The notes: generated by a model not told the origin, from the letters alone. DNA of 64,000 nt from Chitinophagaceae bacterium (GCA_016713085.1 JADJPV010000002.1:1426001-1490000), one strand, 5' to 3'; shown: positions 54,338 through 61,848, numbered from the stretch's first letter. Made by a program: numbers and translations.

Positions 54338-54811
54338 ATGAAAATTCAGTTCTGGACGGTAGGCAAAGCACATGAACCTTATATAAAAACAGGTGTGGAA
54401 GAATTCACAAAACGCATCTCTAAATACTATCCGGTTGAATGGACCATTATTCCTTTGCCCAAAAATTCAGGTATGCTGAGTGAAGCCGACCTGAAAAAGA
54501 AAGAAGGTGAAATGATTCTTGACTGGCTGCAGAAAGAAGACTACCTTATTGCTTTAGATGAAAGAGGAAAACAATTGAGCAGTGAAGGACTTGCCGACTT
54601 TATTATGAAGAGAAGCAATGAAAGTATAAAGAATCTTGTGTTCCTGATTGGTGGTGCTTATGGCATTGATGAAGCAGTGATGAAAAGAGCCAACTTTAAA
54701 TGGAGCTTATCGCAGCTGGTTTTTCCGCATCAGCTGGTGCGGTTGATCCTTGCTGAACAGGTATACCGTGCCTGCAGCATTAACAGGAATGAAAAATATC
54801 ATCATAGTTAA
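54338..54811 (+). CDS. rlmH: 23S rRNA (pseudouridine1915-N3)-methyltransferase RlmH
   Basis: 157 residues, full length for this SPOUT methyltransferase, which methylates N3 of pseudouridine 1915 in 23S rRNA using S-adenosylmethionine. Hallmarks: MKIQFWTVGKAHEPYIKTGVEEFTKRISKYYPVEWTII, DYLIALDERGKQLSSEGLADFI, VFLIGGAYGIDEAVMKRANFKWSLSQLVFPHQLVRLILAEQVYRACSINRNEKYHH. The C-terminal knot region and terminal histidines are intact. Confidence 0.97.
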   Translation: MKIQFWTVGKAHEPYIKTGVEEFTKRISKYYPVEWTIIPLPKNSGMLSEADLKKKEGEMILDWLQKEDYLIALDERGKQLSSEGLADFIMKRSNESIKNLVFLIGGAYGIDEAVMKRANFKWSLSQLVFPHQLVRLILAEQVYRACSINRNEKYHHS

Positions 54812-54814
54812 AAA

Positions 54815-54848
54815 ATGTACGAAGTACGATGTCAGATGTACGAACTGC
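54815..54848. repeat. Short-period intergenic repeat after rlmH
   Basis: Near-repeats of TGTACGAA/GTACGATG/TGTACGAACTG follow each other in the 111-bp gap before the rhomboid gene. No gene here. Confidence 0.5.
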
Positions 54849-54922
54849 CAATTCATCTGCCCGCAACTTTGTAAGAATTCTTTTAATTTTTCTTTTTAAA
54901 ATTTAGCATCTACATTTAAACC

Positions 54923-55594
54923 ATGGAATTTACAATTACACTTGCTATTATTGCTATTACCTGTATTATTTCGTTCACTGCTTTCAACAGTGAAAAAATC
55001 ATCAACGACCTCATCTTCTGGCCGCCGATGATCAAAAATAAAAATCAGTATTACCGTTTTATTACTTCTGGTTTTATTCATGCAGATATTCCACATCTTG
55101 CGTTTAATATGATTACTCTGTATTTCTTTGGCAGGGCCATGGAACTATTCTTTATTGCAAAGATCGGCAAGCTTGGTTTCATATTTTTTTACCTGGCCGG
55201 GATTATTGTTTCTGAAATTCCATCCTATATCAGGCATCATAACAATTACAGTTACAGAAGTCTTGGTGCATCAGGAGCAGTTACCGCCGTCTTATTTTCA
55301 TTTATCTTATTAGCTCCATGGCAAACCTTATATGTTTTCTTTTTGCCATTACCGGCAATTGTTTTTGCACTTCTTTATGTTGGGTATACATTTTACATGG
55401 ACAGACGTGGCGGAGATAACATCAACCACAGTGCACATTTATGGGGAGCTGTTTGGGGGGTAGTATTTACAATATTGATGGAGCCAAGTGTTGTTGAGCG
55501 GATAAAAATAATCTCCTGTCTTCCATTTTCGGAGCAACAACGGAAATGTAATTTTATCTGCATCAAGCATAGCCATATCATTGGATGTGCTTAA
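54923..55594 (+). CDS. Rhomboid-family intramembrane serine protease with abnormal C-terminus
   Basis: 223 residues. Six-helix rhomboid core: ITSGFIHADIPHLAFNMITLYFFGRAME (H...N of the oxyanion site), the nucleophile motif SLGASGAVTAV and the catalytic histidine in INHSAHLWGAVWGVVF. It cleaves single-pass membrane proteins within the bilayer; substrates unknown. The last ~30 residues (after about EPSVVERI) are encoded by sequence that, read in the other direction, is the coding sequence of tilS, so the original C-terminal tail was lost at the junction near 55499-55505. Confidence 0.87.
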   Translation: MEFTITLAIIAITCIISFTAFNSEKIINDLIFWPPMIKNKNQYYRFITSGFIHADIPHLAFNMITLYFFGRAMELFFIAKIGKLGFIFFYLAGIIVSEIPSYIRHHNNYSYRSLGASGAVTAVLFSFILLAPWQTLYVFFLPLPAIVFALLYVGYTFYMDRRGGDNINHSAHLWGAVWGVVFTILMEPSVVERIKIISCLPFSEQQRKCNFICIKHSHIIGCA

Positions 55595-56674
55595 CTCTGT
55601 ATTAGCAGCAATTGATTTTTTGATGGATAAACTTCCGGCTTCAAACAAAACCGATCCATCTTTTTCTTCAATAACAATTGTTGCAGATTCTGTTGATTGC
55701 ACAGGCGTAATAATAAACCAATGCCTGTTTTTCACGATGCGGAAATGCAAAGCAGGCGAATCGATGAACTTTCCTGATTCACTTGCAGCAAGCTTCAGCA
55801 ATTCATCTACCTGTTTTTCTGAAAAGCCAAAAGGGTGAATGATCTCATAGATCAATGCCCGGTTATTATACAGCATCAATTGTTTCACCGGGATATGAAT
55901 TTCATTTCCTTTTACCCGGCAAAGCTTTTTAATCAGCAACTGCGTTGACATATTGTACAGCTGTTCAATTTCTTTAAAGCGGTTGATATTATCAGCAAGA
56001 TTTTCCTTTACCTGCGGATATACCTTGCTGATAGCCGGAATGATTTCATTCCGAAAAAAATTTCGGGTGTACTTGCTTGAACTGTTCGATGAATCTTCTC
56101 TGTACCTCAGTTGATTTTCTTCAGCATAAGCAAGTAACTCCTGCTTGCTAAAAGAGAGCAATGGCCGTTTGATATGACCATAAGAAACAGGAATACATGT
56201 AAGTCCATGCAAACCTGTGCCACGGAAGAAATTCATCAGCAGGGTTTCATTATTATCATCTGCATGATGAGCAGTGAGAACAGAAAAGCTGTCCGGATGC
56301 AGAAACTCCGGTTGTGCCGCAAGTAATTTCTCATTGACGAGTTCCTCAAACCAATCATAACGCAATACTCTTGCAGCTTCCTGGATGGATAATTTATGTT
56401 CAGCAGCATATTTTTCTGTGTCAAAACGCTGAACCTTTACTTCCACCCTGTACTTCTCTCCCAGTGATCTCACAAAAATTTCGTCAGCTTCACTCTCCTC
56501 TCCACGTAATTGAAAATTGCAGTGAGCAATGGTGAAATGATACCCGGCTTTAAAACAGAGATCAGTTAATACAACACTATCCACTCCTCCGCTTACCGCA
56601 AGGAGCAACTGATCTTTTGGTGAGAAAAGATTATGCTGTTGAATGTATTGTTGAAAAGCATTTATTGAAAGCAT
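55439..56674 (-). CDS. tilS: tRNA(Ile)-lysidine synthase, truncated at the C-terminus
   Basis: 411 residues with the PP-loop LLAVSGGVDSVVLTDL (SGGVDS), the second block GEESEADEIFVRSLGEKY and ILTAHHADDNNETLLMNFFRGTGLHGLTCIP, followed by the helical central domain. TilS converts cytidine 34 of tRNA-Ile(CAU) to lysidine and is essential in most bacteria. The C-terminal TilS domain begins (ADKITFPLLLRKWKTGDYFYPL) but then turns into NNTWLHQYCKYYPPNSSP and stops, where the usual GM..KKKLSDFFID-type ending should be; about 50 residues are missing, overlapping 156 bp of the rhomboid gene. No alternative frame restores the tail, so a real deletion or misassembly is likely. Confidence 0.88.
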   Translation of the reverse strand: MLSINAFQQYIQQHNLFSPKDQLLLAVSGGVDSVVLTDLCFKAGYHFTIAHCNFQLRGEESEADEIFVRSLGEKYRVEVKVQRFDTEKYAAEHKLSIQEAARVLRYDWFEELVNEKLLAAQPEFLHPDSFSVLTAHHADDNNETLLMNFFRGTGLHGLTCIPVSYGHIKRPLLSFSKQELLAYAEENQLRYREDSSNSSSKYTRNFFRNEIIPAISKVYPQVKENLADNINRFKEIEQLYNMSTQLLIKKLCRVKGNEIHIPVKQLMLYNNRALIYEIIHPFGFSEKQVDELLKLAASESGKFIDSPALHFRIVKNRHWFIITPVQSTESATIVIEEKDGSVLFEAGSLSIKKSIAANTELSTSNDMAMLDADKITFPLLLRKWKTGDYFYPLNNTWLHQYCKYYPPNSSP

Positions 56675-56685
56675 TGAACAATCTA

Positions 56686-56895
56686 TTACTTTGATAAAAA
56701 TCTCATTATTAAAAAAAGAATAAGCCCCAGGAAAGATAAGCCAATGAGAAAAAATCCTCCCATTACAATAATAATCCCTCCGCCGTGTACATTACTGGTA
56801 TCAGGAATAAAAACAAGAAGCATCCCGATTAATATCGCAGCCGATGTGATGAAATAGGCTCTCTTTGAAACTGTATCGTTGAAAATATTAGGCAT
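56686..56895 (-). CDS. Small two-helix membrane protein
   Basis: 69 residues, not recognised. Two hydrophobic helices (YFITSAAILIGMLLVFIPD and IIIVMGGFFLIGLSFLGLILFLIMRFLSK) are joined by a glycine-rich loop (TSNVHGGG). It lies between tilS and the TPR gene on the same strand, 6 bp from the TPR gene and 11 bp from tilS, so the three are probably one transcript. Confidence 0.6.
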   Translation of the reverse strand: MPNIFNDTVSKRAYFITSAAILIGMLLVFIPDTSNVHGGGIIIVMGGFFLIGLSFLGLILFLIMRFLSK

Positions 56896-56901
56896 AATAA
56901 A

Positions 56902-57213
56902 TCAAAACGTCAGTTCCTCCCAGGCTCCTCTTAATTCACCTAAAGCATGCTGCTCTCCTTTTTCTTTGGCAACTTCCATCCCTTTCAGGTACCACTCAAT
57001 CGCTTTTTCTGTATCATCATTTCGTTCAAACAATTTGCCCAAGTGATAATATGAGCCCACATAGCCGGGTTCATTTGCCAGTAATTCTTCAAACAATTGA
57101 CGGGCTGTTTCATCATCGCCCAGTTTAATATATTCCAGTGCCAGCGCATGCTTCAGGAAGCTGTCGTTGGGGTTTCCTTCGAGGAATTTCTTTAATTGTT
57201 CAACACGATCCAT
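56902..57213 (-). CDS. Tetratricopeptide repeat protein
   Basis: 103 residues with two to three TPR motifs (SFLKHALALEYIKLGDDETARQLFEELLANEPGYVGSYYHLGKLFERNDDTEKAIEWYLKGMEVAKEKGEQHALGELRGAWEEL). It has no signal peptide and is presumably a cytoplasmic protein-binding scaffold. Partner unknown. First gene of a possible TPR - small membrane protein - tilS transcript. Confidence 0.85.
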   Translation of the reverse strand: MDRVEQLKKFLEGNPNDSFLKHALALEYIKLGDDETARQLFEELLANEPGYVGSYYHLGKLFERNDDTEKAIEWYLKGMEVAKEKGEQHALGELRGAWEELTF

Positions 57214-57241
57214 GTGGCTGTTAATTTTTTAAGAACAGGTG

Positions 57242-57271
57242 TTTGTTTTCAAAATCAAACCTTTATCTTTG
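57242..57271 (+). promoter_or_regulatory. Bacteroidota-type promoter of the etf operon
   Basis: TTTG (57242-57245) and TATCTTTG (57264-57271) with 18 bp between them fit the consensus. A start near 57278 would give a leader of about 140 nt before etfB. Confidence 0.6.
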
Positions 57272-57324
57272 TTTTAGTTGCATAAACAACCATTTATTTC
57301 CCTGATTAAAAATGATTGCATGCA

Positions 57325-57384
57325 ATATCCATAAAAATTATCAAGCTAATTTATATCACCAGCGATGATAATTTTTGTGGATAT
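57325..57384. promoter_or_regulatory. 19-bp inverted repeat in the etfB leader
   Basis: ATATCCATAAAAATTATCA (57325-57343) and TGATAATTTTTGTGGATAT (57366-57384) are reverse complements with one mismatch, around a 22-nt loop. It lies in the etfB leader, between the suggested promoter and the ATG. Confidence 0.75.
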
Positions 57385-57418
57385 ACTATGTGGCTGACAA
57401 TAAAATAAAAATGAACGC

Positions 57419-58162
57419 ATGAAAATTTTAGTTTGTATCAGTAAAACGCCGGACACAACGGCAAAAATAGCCTTCACAGATAACAACACAAAGTTTGTAC
57501 AGGATGGTGTACAGTGGATTATCAATCCTTACGACGAATGGTATGCCCTTGTGAGGGCCATTGAACTGAAAGAAAAAGACCCCGCCGCTGTTATTCATTT
57601 AGTAACTGTTGGTGCTGCTGATACAGAACCCATCATCCGCAAAGCATTGGCATTGGGTGGTGATGAAGCGATTCGTGTAAATGCAGACAGTCATGACAGT
57701 TTTTATATCGCTTCCCAAATTGCTGAAATTGCAAAACAGGGAGCTTACGATTTAGTCTTTACCGGTAAGGAAACCATTGATTACAACGGTTCATCTATTG
57801 GCGGTATGGTTGCTGAACTACTTGACCAACCTTATGTTTCGCTTGCCACCAAATTTGAACTGAATGGAACAATCGCAACCATTGAACGTGAAATTGAAGG
57901 TGGTGAAGAAACCTGCGAAGTAAATCTGCCGGTTGTAGTAAGTTGTCAGAAAGGAATGGCCGAACAACGCATCCCCAACATGAGAGGAATCATGGGTGCA
58001 CGTACCAAACCATTGAAAGTTGTTGAACCGGTTGCTGTGGAAGCATTAACCAGCGTCGCATCATTTCAGTTACCTCCTGCAAAATCTGGTGTAAAACTGG
58101 TTGATCCGGAAAATGTAGGCGAGCTGATTCGTTTACTTCATGAAGAAGCAAAAGCAATTTAA
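57419..58162 (+). CDS. etfB: Electron transfer flavoprotein beta subunit
   Basis: 247 residues, full length. MKILVCISKTPDTTAKIAFTDNNTKFVQDGVQWIINPYDEWYALVRAIELKE at the N-terminus, DLVFTGKETIDYNGSSIGGMVAELLDQPYVSLATKFELNG in the AMP-binding part and CQKGMAEQRIPNMRGIMGARTKPLKVVEP toward the C-terminus. EtfB with EtfA carries electrons from acyl-CoA dehydrogenases to the quinone pool; AMP binds in the beta subunit. The alpha subunit lies downstream, separated by a four-helix-bundle gene. Confidence 0.96.
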   Translation: MKILVCISKTPDTTAKIAFTDNNTKFVQDGVQWIINPYDEWYALVRAIELKEKDPAAVIHLVTVGAADTEPIIRKALALGGDEAIRVNADSHDSFYIASQIAEIAKQGAYDLVFTGKETIDYNGSSIGGMVAELLDQPYVSLATKFELNGTIATIEREIEGGEETCEVNLPVVVSCQKGMAEQRIPNMRGIMGARTKPLKVVEPVAVEALTSVASFQLPPAKSGVKLVDPENVGELIRLLHEEAKAI

Positions 58163-58590
58163 AAATGGATAATTGTTTAATGGATAATTGATAACTGCTT
58201 CCATGAAAGAGAATATACTTAAAACAAAAAGCTTTGAATTTGCTGTAAGGATTGTCAACCTCTGGAAATACTTAAAAAAGCAGCATAATGAGTATATCCT
58301 TTCACAACAAATTCTGAAAAGCGGAACAGCTATTGGAGCCTTAATCCGTGAAGCAGAACATGGTGAAAGCATGAAAGATTTTATCCATAAACTTACAATC
58401 GGGCTGAAAGAAGCAAATGAATCAAAGTATTGGCTGGACCTGCTTGTTGCTTCAGATTTTATAACAAAAGAAATGTTTGACTCATTGAATAAGGATTGTG
58501 AAGAGTTACTGAAATTGCTTACAGCAAGTGTAAAAACTTCTAAATCCAAACTGAAATAATTATCATTTATCAATTAACTAATTATCAATT
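58163..58590. repeat. Inverted AT-rich repeats flanking the four-helix-bundle gene
   Basis: The left arm (about 58164-58196, AATGGATAATTGTTTAATGG followed by ATAATTGATAACT) starts just after the etfB stop. The right arm (58560-58590, TTATCATTTATCAATTAACT followed by AATTATCAATT) ends at the etfA start codon. The right arm reversed reads AATTGATAATTAGTTAATTG followed by ATAAATGATAA, an imperfect copy of the left arm. Confidence 0.65.
58203..58559 (+). CDS. Four-helix-bundle protein of the 23S rRNA intervening-sequence (S23) family
   Basis: 118 residues from the ATG at 58203. All-helical and lysine/glutamate rich: MKENILKTKSFEFAVRIVNLWKYLKKQHNEYILSQQILKSGTAIGALIREAEHGESMKDFIHKLTIGLKEANESKYWLDLLVASDFIT. 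That is the pattern of the four-helix-bundle proteins first seen inside 23S rRNA intervening sequences, related in fold to diversity-generating retroelement Avd proteins. Function is unknown; RNA or protein binding is assumed. It interrupts the normally adjacent etfB-etfA pair and is bounded by inverted repeats, suggesting insertion. Confidence 0.88.
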   Translation: MKENILKTKSFEFAVRIVNLWKYLKKQHNEYILSQQILKSGTAIGALIREAEHGESMKDFIHKLTIGLKEANESKYWLDLLVASDFITKEMFDSLNKDCEELLKLLTASVKTSKSKLK

Positions 58591-59556
58591 ATGAGTATTC
58601 TCGTTTTTATAGATGCCGCTGATGGTCATGTAAAAAAATCTTCCTTTGAAGCATTGACCTATGGCGCACAATTGGCCAAACAACTCGGCACAAGTGCTGA
58701 AGCTGTTTTATTAGGTACAGTTGCTGATGATGTGGCCGCACTGGGCAAATACGGTGTAACTAAAATTTACCAGGTAAACAGTGACGCATTGGCTCATGTG
58801 GATGCACAGGTATATGCAAAAGCAATTGCTGATGTGGCAACTGCAAATGCTGCAAGTGTAATTGTGTTATCACATAACTTAACCGGGAAAGCGGTTGCTC
58901 CCCGTTTGAGTGCAAGACTTAAAGCAGGCTTGGTTGCAGGTGCTGTAGGATTACCTGACACCAGTAATGGATTTGTGGTAAAGAAAGGCGTGTTCAGCAG
59001 CAAAGCATTTGCATTTATTTCTGTAAATACTCCCGTAAAGATTTTATCCATCAGCCCGAATTCATTTCAAACAATTGCAGGTGAAGGAACAGCTGAAGTA
59101 GTTGCAGCAAACATAACTGTTGAAACTCCGAAAGTAAAAGTAACTTCCACTAATATGGTGACTGGTGAAGTTCCATTAAGTGAGGCTGATATAGTAGTAA
59201 GCGGTGGCCGTGGTTTTAAAGGACCCGAAAACTGGGGCATGGTTGAAGAACTGGCAAAATTGCTTGGAGCTGCAACAGCCTGCAGCCGCCCGGTTGCTGA
59301 TGAACATTGGCGTCCGCATCATGAACATGTGGGACAAACAGGTGGTTCCATTGCTCCCAACTTATATATTGCCATCGGCATCAGCGGTGCTATTCAACAC
59401 CTGGCAGGTGTAAACCGCAGTAAAGTAATTGTGGTGATCAACAAAGATCCTGAAGCACCATTCTTTAAAGCAGCTGATTATGGTATTGTGGGAGATGCCT
59501 TTGAAATTGTGCCGAAGATGATTCTGGAAGTAAAAAAGCTGAAAGGCGTAGCTTAA
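58591..59556 (+). CDS. etfA: Electron transfer flavoprotein alpha subunit
   Basis: 321 residues, full length. The N-terminal domain reads MSILVFIDAADGHVKKSSFEALTYGAQLAKQLGTSAEAVLLG, and the FAD-binding C-terminal domain reads DIVVSGGRGFKGPENWGMVEELAKLLGAATACSRPVADEHWRPHHEHVGQTGGSIAPNLYIAIGISGAIQHLAGVNRSKVIVVINKDPEAPFFKAADYGIVGDAFEIVPKMI. It partners EtfB. A terminator follows. Confidence 0.97.
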   Translation: MSILVFIDAADGHVKKSSFEALTYGAQLAKQLGTSAEAVLLGTVADDVAALGKYGVTKIYQVNSDALAHVDAQVYAKAIADVATANAASVIVLSHNLTGKAVAPRLSARLKAGLVAGAVGLPDTSNGFVVKKGVFSSKAFAFISVNTPVKILSISPNSFQTIAGEGTAEVVAANITVETPKVKVTSTNMVTGEVPLSEADIVVSGGRGFKGPENWGMVEELAKLLGAATACSRPVADEHWRPHHEHVGQTGGSIAPNLYIAIGISGAIQHLAGVNRSKVIVVINKDPEAPFFKAADYGIVGDAFEIVPKMILEVKKLKGVA

Positions 59557-59583
59557 ATTACTTCCATATATAATAAACTGAGA

Positions 59584-59606
59584 GCGCCGTTTTTACGGCG
59601 TTTTTT
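59584..59606 (+). terminator. Intrinsic terminator of the etf operon
   Basis: CGCCGT, TTTT loop, ACGGCG, then TTTTTT, 28 bp after the etfA stop: a textbook intrinsic terminator. Confidence 0.93.
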
Positions 59607-59697
59607 CATTGTTTAAACCAACCAGAATGTTTAAGATGAAATAATTCAGTTGAATAACTCAATTAAAAAGCAAAGCCCTTAAATTTGCCCTCGGGAT

Positions 59698-60285
59698 ATG
59701 AAAAAAATTGAACTGGAAATAGTAGCACTTTCCCACAGCATTACGCAAACACACAGCTATGCAGTGGTTCTTGGCGAAGTAAATGGACTGCGCCGTTTAC
59801 CCATCGTTATTGGTGGTTTCGAAGCACAGGCAATTGCTGTTGCACTAGAACGCATGCAGCCAAGCCGCCCACTGACTCATGATCTCATGAAAAATTTCAT
59901 GCTGGCTTTTAATGTGGATCTGCACGAAATTGTGATCAACGATCTTCAGGAAGGTATTTTCTACTCCAAGCTTTTATGTTCTTCTGATAATGATACGGTT
60001 GAAATTGACAGCCGTACAAGCGATGCCCTGGCATTGGCTGTACGTTTTGGCTGCCCCATCTATACCTACGAGCATATCCTCGAAAGCGCCGGAATTTTGA
60101 TGGAAGATGATGAAGAGAAAAAAGAGAAAGAAGAAGTAACGGTTACTACCGGGGGTGAAGGAAAGGAAGATCTCAAATCATTAAGCATTGAAGAATTACA
60201 AACCCTGCTGAACGAAGTCTTAGAGCAGGAAGATTATATCCGGGCCATCTCCATCAGGGATGAATTGAGCAACCGCAAGAAATAA
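59698..60285 (+). CDS. Bifunctional nuclease domain protein (DUF151) with UVR-like tail
   Basis: 195 residues. The N-terminal part is a bifunctional-nuclease (DUF151) domain: KKIELEIVALSHSITQTHSYAVVLGEVNGLRRLPIVIGGFEAQAIAVALERMQPSRPLTHDLMKNFMLAFNVDLHEIVINDLQEGIFYSKLL, then IDSRTSDALALAVRFGCPIYTYEHIL. The C-terminal part is a UVR-like helical segment (LSIEELQTLLNEVLEQEDYIRAISIRDELSNRK) as in UvrB and UvrC. A nuclease activity on DNA or RNA was described for this domain in other organisms; the target here is unknown. It precedes ispE. Confidence 0.88.
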   Translation: MKKIELEIVALSHSITQTHSYAVVLGEVNGLRRLPIVIGGFEAQAIAVALERMQPSRPLTHDLMKNFMLAFNVDLHEIVINDLQEGIFYSKLLCSSDNDTVEIDSRTSDALALAVRFGCPIYTYEHILESAGILMEDDEEKKEKEEVTVTTGGEGKEDLKSLSIEELQTLLNEVLEQEDYIRAISIRDELSNRKK

Positions 60286-60366
60286 TTGATAATTGGTTAA
60301 TGGACAATTGATAATTCCGCCTCCATTCAACTAATTTTCCACTATCAATTATACAACTATCCATTA
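60283..60366. repeat. Gene-free AT-rich inverted repeat before ispE
   Basis: Left words (TAATTGATAATTGGTTAATG then GACAATTGATAATTCC, from 60283) and right words (AACTAATTTTCCACTATCAA then TTATACAACTATCCATTAATG, to 60369) are imperfect reverse complements. They use the same GATAATTG-type words as the repeats around the four-helix-bundle gene at 58163-58590. Confidence 0.6.
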
Positions 60367-61226
60367 ATGATCGTTTTTCCCAATTGCAAAATCAATCTCG
60401 GCTTACAGATTCTCAACAAACGGGAAGATGGATTTCATAATCTCGAAACAGTCTTTTATCCCATTCCATTACGAGATGCGTTGGAAGTGGTCAGAACCCA
60501 GAGCGAAGTCGAAGGGTCTGGCGGGCTTATCGAGCGGAGTCGAGATAACCATATCTCATTTAATTCAACCGGACTAATAATTGAAGGTGATTCTCACAAC
60601 AATCTATGCATCAAATCATATGATCTTCTGAAAAAAGATTTTCCAGCACTTCCATCCATTCAAATGCACCTGCACAAAACCATTCCCATGGGAGCTGGCT
60701 TGGGTGGCGGTAGCAGCGATGGAGCCTTTGCTTTGAAACTGCTGAATGAAAAATTTCAACTGGAATTATCGAGCCAGAGTTGATTAATTATGCCCTGCAA
60801 CTTGGAAGTGATTGCCCTTTCTTCATCATCAACAGACCTGCCTTTGCAACTGGCAGAGGTGAAATTTTGGAGGAAGTTCCACTTGACTTGTCGGCCTATC
60901 ATTTTGCAATCGTCAATCCGGGTATTCATGTAAATACCGGCTGGGCTTTTGCAAATCTGAATCTGTCAGGCCGCTCCAAGAGACCAGACCTTAAAACAAT
61001 CATTCAGCAACCAGTAAGTACTTGGAAAGATCAGCTCATTAACGACTTTGAAGAACCGGTGAGTAAAGCCCATCCGGAGATTGCATCCATCAAACAACAA
61101 CTGTACGATGCAGGTGCTTTGTATGCTTCTATGACGGGTAGTGGCAGTACAGTGTTTGGCATTTTCAACAAGGAACAAAAGCCTTCACTTTTATTCCCTT
61201 CATCTTATTTCTATAAGCTAATTTAA
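60367..61226 (+). CDS. ispE: 4-diphosphocytidyl-2-C-methyl-D-erythritol kinase, frameshifted
   Basis: GHMP kinase of the MEP isoprenoid pathway, phosphorylating CDP-ME. First piece: MIVFPNCKINLGLQILNKREDGFHNLETVFYPIPLRDALEV, and the ATP loop KTIPMGAGLGGGSSDGAFALKLLNEKF. Second piece: INYALQLGSDCPFFIINRPAFATGRGEILEEVPLDLSAYHFAIVNPGIHVNTGWAF, and SMTGSGSTVFGIF. One base missing near 60777 separates the pieces; adding it reads SSQELINYALQLGSDCPFF. A stretch of about 18 residues (TQSEVEGSGGLIERSRDN, about 60496-60549) has no counterpart in normal IspE and comes from an inserted repeat-like sequence. The 3' end overlaps the convergent VOC gene by 4 bp. Confidence 0.92.
60496..60549. repeat. Repeat-like insertion inside ispE
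   Basis: Two related words in the same direction, AGCGAAGTCGAAGG (about 60502) and AGCGGAGTCGAGAT (about 60533), and a small palindrome TTATCGAGCGGAGTCGAGAT then AA. It adds about 54 bp in frame to the coding sequence. Confidence 0.6.
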
Positions 61227-61711
61227 TTATCGGCTAATTGTAGTAATTCATTCAGGTTCAATTCATCAGTAACCATCACTAAATTATTTTTTTCATCCAG
61301 CGGCCACAGTTCTTTGGGCTTGTCCCAGTACAGTTCCACCCCGTTTCCATCAGGATCATTTAAATAAATCGCCTCACTTACACCATGATCTGATGCCCCG
61401 GTTAAAGGATACTTTGCATCCATCAAACGCTTCAGAATAATTGCCAGATCTTTCCTTGTCGGGTACAAAATAGCTGTGTGGTACAGTCCAACCGAATGAA
61501 CCGGTGCCGGACCTGCCCCTTTACTGTGCCAGGTATTTAACCCGATATGATGATGATATCCTCCGGCCGAAATGAACACTACCTGCGATCCGTATTTCTG
61601 CATTACTTCAAATCCAAGCAAATCACGGTAAAAGCCAAGTGAACGGTCGAGGTCAGACACTTTTAAATGTACATGACCAATCCTTGTTTGTGCAGGAACT
61701 GTATAACTCAT
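61223..61711 (-). CDS. VOC-superfamily (glyoxalase/extradiol dioxygenase-like) protein
   Basis: 162 residues. A vicinal-oxygen-chelate fold: RIGHVHLKVSDLDRSLGFYRDLLGFEVMQKYGSQVVFISAGGYHHHIGLNTWHSKGAGPAP, then VGLYHTAILYPTRKDLAIILKRLMDAKYPLTGASDHGVSEAIYLNDPDGNGVELYWDKPKELW. Metal ligands include the first His (GHVHL) and the last Glu (NGVELYW). Relatives are CatE-like dioxygenases; the actual substrate is unknown. Convergent with ispE. Confidence 0.87.
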   Translation of the reverse strand: MSYTVPAQTRIGHVHLKVSDLDRSLGFYRDLLGFEVMQKYGSQVVFISAGGYHHHIGLNTWHSKGAGPAPVHSVGLYHTAILYPTRKDLAIILKRLMDAKYPLTGASDHGVSEAIYLNDPDGNGVELYWDKPKELWPLDEKNNLVMVTDELNLNELLQLADN

Positions 61712-61823
61712 ATTAATCCCGATTTTATTATATGAAAGTAAGAAAGTATTTTTGAGGCTTCATGGTAAACGCAACTCATATACTTCAGCTGAATCTCGAT
61801 CTCCTCAATCATCGAGGATAAGA

Positions 61824-61848
61824 AGCCCCTAACCCCCTGAAGGGGGAA
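61824..61848. repeat. Bacteroidota interspersed repeat (CCCCTAACCCCCTGAAGGGGG type)
   Basis: AGCCCCTAACCCCCTGAAGG followed by GGGAAC, with a perfect CCCCCTGAAGGGGG palindrome core-like end, in the 200-bp gap between the VOC gene and rocD. I recall the same short sequence from intergenic regions of many Bacteroidota; not checked here. Confidence 0.6.
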
